A stretch of 64,000 bases of DNA from JBBATK01 sp039810585 (GTDB taxonomy: Bacteria > Bacteroidota > Ignavibacteria > Kapaibacteriales > NICIL-2). The notes under the pieces were generated by a model. It did not search any database and had not been told where the DNA came from. It saw only the letters and a program-made list of their open reading frames with translations. This document shows, in pieces, positions 59,852 through 64,000 of this stretch. The position numbers were made by a program, and so were the translations under genes. The DNA is taken from assembly GCA_039810585.1 (NCBI GenBank), contig JBDHXF010000002.1, forward strand, positions 62,001 through 126,000. Direction: 5' to 3'. The stretch's first letter is position 1. Each line of letters opens with the position of its first letter.

Positions 59852-61197
59852 CGCGAGGCCACTCCCTTGTGATCCATATGCTGTGCAGCATTCTCAGCAG
59901 AGCGCTGCAACAACTGCGCTTCAATCTTTGCGTCGATCCAGCTTCGTAACGATTCCAACCCGATGGACGCCGTCACTTCTTCGGCGAAGGCGCAGAGCAG
60001 CAACGCGCGAGCTTGTGCCTCACCGATACCGCGAGCTCGCAGGTAGAATAAAGCTTCATCGTCCAGTTTACCAACGGTGCAGCCGTGCGAACACTTCACA
60101 TCGTCGGCGAAGATTTCGAGTTGGGGTTTGGTGTTGACGCTGGCGGTGTCGGACAGTACAACATTGCGGTTGGACTGATAGGCAAGAGTTTTCTGCGCGT
60201 CTTGTCGCACGAAGATTTTCCCATTAAACACCGCATGCGCCGATCCGTCCACGATGCCCTTAAAGAGTTCGTTGGAGTGACAATGCGGCGTGGCATGATC
60301 CATCACCGTGTGGTTGTCCACCACCGTCGAACCACCAACGCAGTACACGCCAAGCATGTGCGCTTCTGCGGCACTTTCAGCTAGTCGAGTGCTGACGGTG
60401 TTACGGACCAGACTTCCGCTCAGCGTGGTGCTCACGATTTCTGTGCGGCTGGCTGCGTCCTGCTCCATGTGCATGGTGTTGATCATCGTCGCGTTTGTCA
60501 CATCGTCTTGCACTAACACGCAGTGCAGCTGCGCGCTGTTGCCCACAACACATTCACACACCTGGTTGCACAAACTTGGCTGCGAGCCGATGGTTTGCGT
60601 GCGCATGATAACCTTCACTGAGGCATGGTGATCAAGCACAAGCAGGTGTCGAGGTTGCACCATTGTGGCCTGTTCTCGGGCGTCCATCACGTTTAGGATG
60701 AGCAGCTCATGTTCCACTGTTTGATTGGCGGCCACGGAAATAAAAACACCGTCTTCCAAGCAAGCAGCATTGGCAGCCACGAAGGCATTGTTCTCAGCAC
60801 TGAGGTAGCGTCCTACATGTTGATCTATCACCACAGCATGCTCGCCGTAGGCGGCATGTAAGCTGAGGGCTTGAACGTTGGTATCGATCAGCGAGCTCCA
60901 CTCAGACTTGAAGCGACCGTTCACAAAGACAAGAACGTTGAGCTCGGTTGTATCGATGAAGGCTGGGATGTCATTGCGCTGCAAAGTCGATTCCACGCTT
61001 GCTGCGTAGCTGTTCTTCACCACAGCGCTGAGGTTGACGTATTTCCATTCTTCATCGCGTTGGGTGGGAAAGTCCACCGAACTGAAATGAGTAAAGGCGT
61101 CACGGCGCGTATGGTGCCATCCGGTATTTCGCAGACCGTTGAGAGCAGCTTCGCTGCGCTCGTAATACTCAGCAATGCTTTGTTTCAATGCAGTCAT
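59848..61197 (-). CDS. sufD: FeS assembly protein SufD
   Basis: 449 residues; divergent N-terminal half and the conserved beta-helix C-terminal half with KIFVRQDAQKTLAYQSNRN, DTASVNTKPQLEIFADDVKCSHGCTVG (here split across residues) and EEALFYLRARGI (here DEALFYLRARGIGE). It pairs with SufB on the SufC ATPase. It starts one base before the sufC stop's end, so the two genes abut. Confidence 0.96.
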   Translation of the reverse strand: MTALKQSIAEYYERSEAALNGLRNTGWHHTRRDAFTHFSSVDFPTQRDEEWKYVNLSAVVKNSYAASVESTLQRNDIPAFIDTTELNVLVFVNGRFKSEWSSLIDTNVQALSLHAAYGEHAVVIDQHVGRYLSAENNAFVAANAACLEDGVFISVAANQTVEHELLILNVMDAREQATMVQPRHLLVLDHHASVKVIMRTQTIGSQPSLCNQVCECVVGNSAQLHCVLVQDDVTNATMINTMHMEQDAASRTEIVSTTLSGSLVRNTVSTRLAESAAEAHMLGVYCVGGSTVVDNHTVMDHATPHCHSNELFKGIVDGSAHAVFNGKIFVRQDAQKTLAYQSNRNVVLSDTASVNTKPQLEIFADDVKCSHGCTVGKLDDEALFYLRARGIGEAQARALLLCAFAEEVTASIGLESLRSWIDAKIEAQLLQRSAENAAQHMDHKGVASR

Positions 61198-61198
61198 G

Positions 61199-61960
61199 TC
61201 AGGCTGTTGCCTCCTCTTTCACCCAGTCGTATCCTTTGGCTTCGAGTTCAAGAGCGAGTTCTTTGGGACCGCTCATGACGATTTTTCCTTTGACCAGCAC
61301 ATGCACCACATCGGGAATGATGTAGTCGAGCAAGCGTTGGTAGTGCGTGATGACGATGGTGGCGTTGTCTTTGCTCTTCAGGGAGTTGACGCCGTGTGAG
61401 ACAATTTTCAAGGCGTCGATGTCAAGTCCTGAATCCGTTTCATCAAGGATGGAGAGCGACGGTTCGAGCATGGCCATCTGGAATATTTCGTTGCGCTTCT
61501 TTTCGCCGCCGCTAAAACCCTCGTTGAGCGAGCGGGAGAAGAAGGCGGGATCCATTTCCACGAGGCTAGCGCGTTGTTTCATCACCTTGAGGAACTCCAT
61601 GGCGTCGAGCGCGTTGAGTCCTCTGTGCTTGCGCACTTCGTTTACCGCTGTCTTGAGAAAGTTTGCCGTCGACACCCCCGGAATTTCCACAGGATATTGA
61701 AAGGCAACAAACACACCCTCGCGAGCGCGGTCTTCAGGACTGAGCTCAAGCAGGTCGATGCCCTTGTACAGTACTTGTCCGCCGGTGACTTCATAGTCTT
61801 GTCGACCGGACAACACCGATGCCAAGGTGCTCTTTCCGGAACCATTGGGTCCCATAATGGCATGCACCTCACCAGGATTGACACTGAGCGAAATGCCCTT
61901 TAAAATTTCTTTGTCCTCCACCGTGGCTCGAAGGTCACGTATTTCCAACATTGCACTCAT
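61199..61960 (-). CDS. sufC: FeS assembly ATPase SufC
   Basis: 253 residues from the ATG at 61960, with AAGGAG 12 bases upstream; a TTG at 61972 is less likely. Walker A GPNGSGKS, signature NEGFSGGEKKR, Walker B LSILDETDSGLD and switch His in VITHYQRL are all present. ABC-type ATPase working inside the SufBCD complex rather than in transport. Confidence 0.97.
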   Translation of the reverse strand: MSAMLEIRDLRATVEDKEILKGISLSVNPGEVHAIMGPNGSGKSTLASVLSGRQDYEVTGGQVLYKGIDLLELSPEDRAREGVFVAFQYPVEIPGVSTANFLKTAVNEVRKHRGLNALDAMEFLKVMKQRASLVEMDPAFFSRSLNEGFSGGEKKRNEIFQMAMLEPSLSILDETDSGLDIDALKIVSHGVNSLKSKDNATIVITHYQRLLDYIIPDVVHVLVKGKIVMSGPKELALELEAKGYDWVKEEATA

Positions 61961-62060
61961 GCTTGTAATCAACTCCTTGACGTTGCTTTTGAATTGTTTT
62001 ATTCTTGCAGGCTTCGCCTCAGCTCTCTTGATGCGTAACGATGCCTAAGCCTCAGCCGTT

Positions 62061-63509
62061 CTAACCGACACTGCCTTCCAACGAAATCGCTAAGAGCTTT
62101 TGTGCTTCTACAGCAAACTCCATAGGCAATTGTTTTAAAACTTCTTTTGCGTAGCCATTGATGATCATGGCCACCGCATCCTCAGTACTAATGCCACGCT
62201 GATTGCAGTAGAACAGAATATCCTCGCCGATCTTCGACGTCGTTGCCTCGTGCTCAACCTGAGCCGTCGGATTGCTATACACATCGATGTACGGAAAGGT
62301 ATGCGCGCCACACTGATCACCGAGAAGCAAGGAATCGCATTGCGAAAAATTGCGGGCGTTGAGTGCCGAGGCATTCACCCGAACCTGGCCACGATAAGAG
62401 TTTTGACTTCGGCCGGCTGAGATTCCCTTGCTCACGATTCGCGACTTGGTGTTCTTGCCCATGTGGATCATCTTCGATCCTGTGTCAGCTTGCTGGTAGT
62501 TGTTGGTTACGGCAACTGAGTAGAACTCTCCTACTGAATCGTCACCCTTCAGGATAACGCTCGGGTACTTCCAAGTGATTGCAGAACCGGTTTCCACTTG
62601 TGTCCACGAAATCTTTGCGCGCTCGCCGTTGCAAATACCGCGCTTGGTCACAAAGTTGTAGATACCACCCTTGCCTTCTTTATCGCCCGGATACCAATTC
62701 TGCACAGTTGAATATTTCACTTCAGCATCCTTCTGGGCAACGATTTCCACCACAGCCGCGTGCAACTGGTTCTCGTCGCGCATGGGGGCAGTACAGCCCT
62801 CGAGGTAGCTCACATAGGCGCCTTCCTCGGCCACAATAAGGGTGCGCTCGAATTGTCCGGTGTTGGCAGCATTGATACGGAAGTAGGTGCTCAGTTCCAT
62901 GGGACAACGCACGCCGGCCGGGATGTGACAGAACGAGCCATCACTAAACACCGCCGCATTGAGAGAAGCAAAGAAATTGTCGGTATGCGGAACCACACTT
63001 CCTAAATACTTGCGAACTAGATCACCGTGCTCGCGAATAGCCTCACTCATAGAGCAGAAGATGATATCCATGCTTGCAAGTTTTTCACGAAAGGTGGTAG
63101 CAACGCTCACGGAATCGAACACCGCATCAACCGCAACACCGCTCAAACGCTCCTGTTCGGCCAGTGAAATCCCGAGCTTCTCGAAGGTGGCGCGAAGCTC
63201 CGGATCGACTTCATTCATGGAGTTCAACGTTGGCTTCTTCTTCGGTTCTGCGTAGTAGCTAATCGCGTTGTAATCCACCTTTGCATAGTGCACGTTCGCC
63301 CATGACGGTTCCAACATAGTGAGCCAATGGCGATATGCTTTGAGACGATACTCCAACATCCATTCCGGCTCGTTTTTCTTTGCGGAAATCATGCGAATCA
63401 CATCCTCACTCAAACCCTGAGGGATGATGTCTTGCTCCACATTGGACACAAAACCAAACTCGTAGTCACGACTCGTGATTTCCTGCAGGATATCGGTATT
63501 TTCAGACAT
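62061..63509 (-). CDS. sufB: FeS assembly scaffold SufB
   Basis: 482 residues; VNTVVSLEGC-type core is complete, with SDGSFCHIPAGVRCPMELST, EGCTAPMRDENQLHAAVVE, MIHMGKNTKSRIVSKGIS and HEATTSKIGEDILFYCNQRG. It carries the nascent cluster. First gene of the suf operon; 100 bp separate it from sufC. Upstream, TATTTTCG on the minus strand about 30 bp before the ATG is one base off the TAnnTTTG element. Confidence 0.97.
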   Translation of the reverse strand: MSENTDILQEITSRDYEFGFVSNVEQDIIPQGLSEDVIRMISAKKNEPEWMLEYRLKAYRHWLTMLEPSWANVHYAKVDYNAISYYAEPKKKPTLNSMNEVDPELRATFEKLGISLAEQERLSGVAVDAVFDSVSVATTFREKLASMDIIFCSMSEAIREHGDLVRKYLGSVVPHTDNFFASLNAAVFSDGSFCHIPAGVRCPMELSTYFRINAANTGQFERTLIVAEEGAYVSYLEGCTAPMRDENQLHAAVVEIVAQKDAEVKYSTVQNWYPGDKEGKGGIYNFVTKRGICNGERAKISWTQVETGSAITWKYPSVILKGDDSVGEFYSVAVTNNYQQADTGSKMIHMGKNTKSRIVSKGISAGRSQNSYRGQVRVNASALNARNFSQCDSLLLGDQCGAHTFPYIDVYSNPTAQVEHEATTSKIGEDILFYCNQRGISTEDAVAMIINGYAKEVLKQLPMEFAVEAQKLLAISLEGSVG

Positions 63510-63618
63510 AATACTGATGCTCTAGTGTTGACACGAAAATACGATAAGATTAGTCGGATTTGTAGGTAAAATATTGCACACCATACCGAATACACCCTTT
63601 TTAACGTTTTTTGACGGA

Positions 63619-63818
63619 AGCGAGTGGCTCGAGTTAGCAGTAGCGAGTGGCTCGAGTTAGCGGTAGCGAGTGGCTCGAGTTGCCGGTAGCGAGTGGCTCG
63701 AGTTAGCAGCAGCGAGTGGCTCGAGTTAGCAGTAGCAAGTGGTTCGAGTTAGCAGTAGCGAGTGGCTCGCCTTGCCAGTAGCGAGTGGCTCGCTTTAGCG
63801 GTAGCGAGTGGCTCGATC
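63619..63818. repeat. Nine-copy 23-bp tandem repeat upstream of sufB
   Basis: Eight full 23-bp units and a ninth partial one begin every 23 bases from 63619; the first 20 bases of the main unit are AGCGAGTGGCTCGAGTTAGC. Each unit holds the small inverted repeat CGAG-TGG-CTCG. Units vary at a few positions (units 3 and 7 have TGCC for TAGC; unit 6 has AAG...TTC). There are no spacers, so it is not CRISPR. It lies 110 bp upstream of sufB and 26 bp past the neighbouring terminator. Confidence 0.92.
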
Positions 63819-63843
63819 AGCCTGTCACGAGGATCAAAAACGA

Positions 63844-63878
63844 GAAAGGGACTCAGCCGATGAGGCTGAGTCCCTTTC
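63844..63878 (-). terminator. Intrinsic terminator of the right-edge gene
   Basis: GAAAGGGACTCAGCC and its exact reverse complement form a 15-bp stem over a 5-base loop; on the minus strand it is followed by TCGTTTTTGATC. It lies 26 bp after the stop at 63905. Confidence 0.9.
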
Positions 63879-63904
63879 TAAAACTGACCTTCAGAAATAG
63901 ACTC

Positions 63905-64000
63905 TTAGCGTTGAACGACGAAGTTTTTGAATACGCGTTTGTCACCACTGCTAATCATGAGCTTGTACGCTCCTTGCGGAAGCTGGGACGTAGGAATGCT
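63905..64000 (-). CDS. C-terminal end of a T9SS-secreted protein (partial)
   Basis: 31 residues run in from the window edge to a TAA at 63905-63907: SIPTSQLPQGAYKLMI, then SSGDKRVFKNFVVQR at the end. The pattern LP.G.Y.L.I....G....K..V is the end of a type A T9SS sorting domain (Por secretion tail). The cargo domain lies outside the window. It supports a working type IX secretion system in this organism. Confidence 0.85.
   Translation of the reverse strand, partial: SIPTSQLPQGAYKLMISSGDKRVFKNFVVQR

Noticed and set aside
63619..63818. CRISPR array
   Set aside because: The 23-bp repeats are directly adjacent, with no unique spacers and no cas genes.

Overview
The window reads as a bacterial chromosome segment of roughly balanced base composition, most likely from the Bacteroidota/Chlorobiota (FCB) lineage; a Kapabacteria- or Ignavibacteria-like organism would fit, but no rRNA is present to fix this. 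The clues are: C-terminal type IX secretion (T9SS) sorting domains on a subtilisin-like protease (41784-46082) and on a truncated gene at the right edge; several promoter-like sites matching the Bacteroidota -7 element TAnnTTTG; a DUF2279 protein; and a str-S10-spc-alpha ribosomal cluster in which secY is followed directly by map, infA and rpmJ without adk. Shine-Dalgarno-like sites are visible before some genes (rpsE, tuf, sufU, the RND adaptor).

Layout. 1-1292 (+): end of an unknown gene and an orphan PAS histidine kinase. 1440-30803 (-): an unbroken minus-strand run. In transcription order it holds a second EF-G (28704-30803), the str operon (rpsL, rpsG, fusA, tuf), the S10/spc/alpha genes from rpsJ to rplQ, then engB, purE, three surface-polysaccharide genes (Wzz-like, O-antigen ligase-like, GT39), a HicB-like small protein and a TPR protein. 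31171-40776 (+): Lon-N-like protein, folP, a DUF1207-like exported protein, ychF, a CCA/poly(A) nucleotidyltransferase, two peptide-type ABC permeases and a large probable outer-membrane protein. 40873-46082 (-): DUF2279 protein and T9SS-exported S8 protease. 46653-52383 (+): tolC-like, adaptor and RND pump genes behind a promoter with a dyad operator. 52434-54057 (-): queE and tonB. 54058-55972: 1.9 kb without genes, mostly a tandem array of three exact 435-bp periods. 55973-63509 (-): sufBCDSU-sufT-rrf2-sufA-sod, an iron-sulfur assembly and oxidative-stress operon. 63510-64000: a nine-copy 23-bp tandem repeat, a terminator and the tail of a T9SS-secreted protein.

How the parts work together: most of the window is translation and protein-export machinery. 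Its oddities are two EF-G genes that resemble the mitochondrial/spirochaete EF-G1/EF-G2 pair rather than canonical EF-G, absence of rpsD from its usual site between rpsK and rpoA, zinc-free forms of L36 and S14, and a terminator plus promoter splitting rpsN from rpsH. The accessory part is envelope-directed (polysaccharide, RND efflux, TonB, T9SS). A family of short palindromes with arms related to TTTCAATWCGTGC is scattered through intergenic gaps. I saw no tRNA, rRNA, CRISPR array, prophage or transposase. No clear new multi-gene system was found; the most unusual structures are the two repeat arrays, the palindrome family and the EF-G pair.
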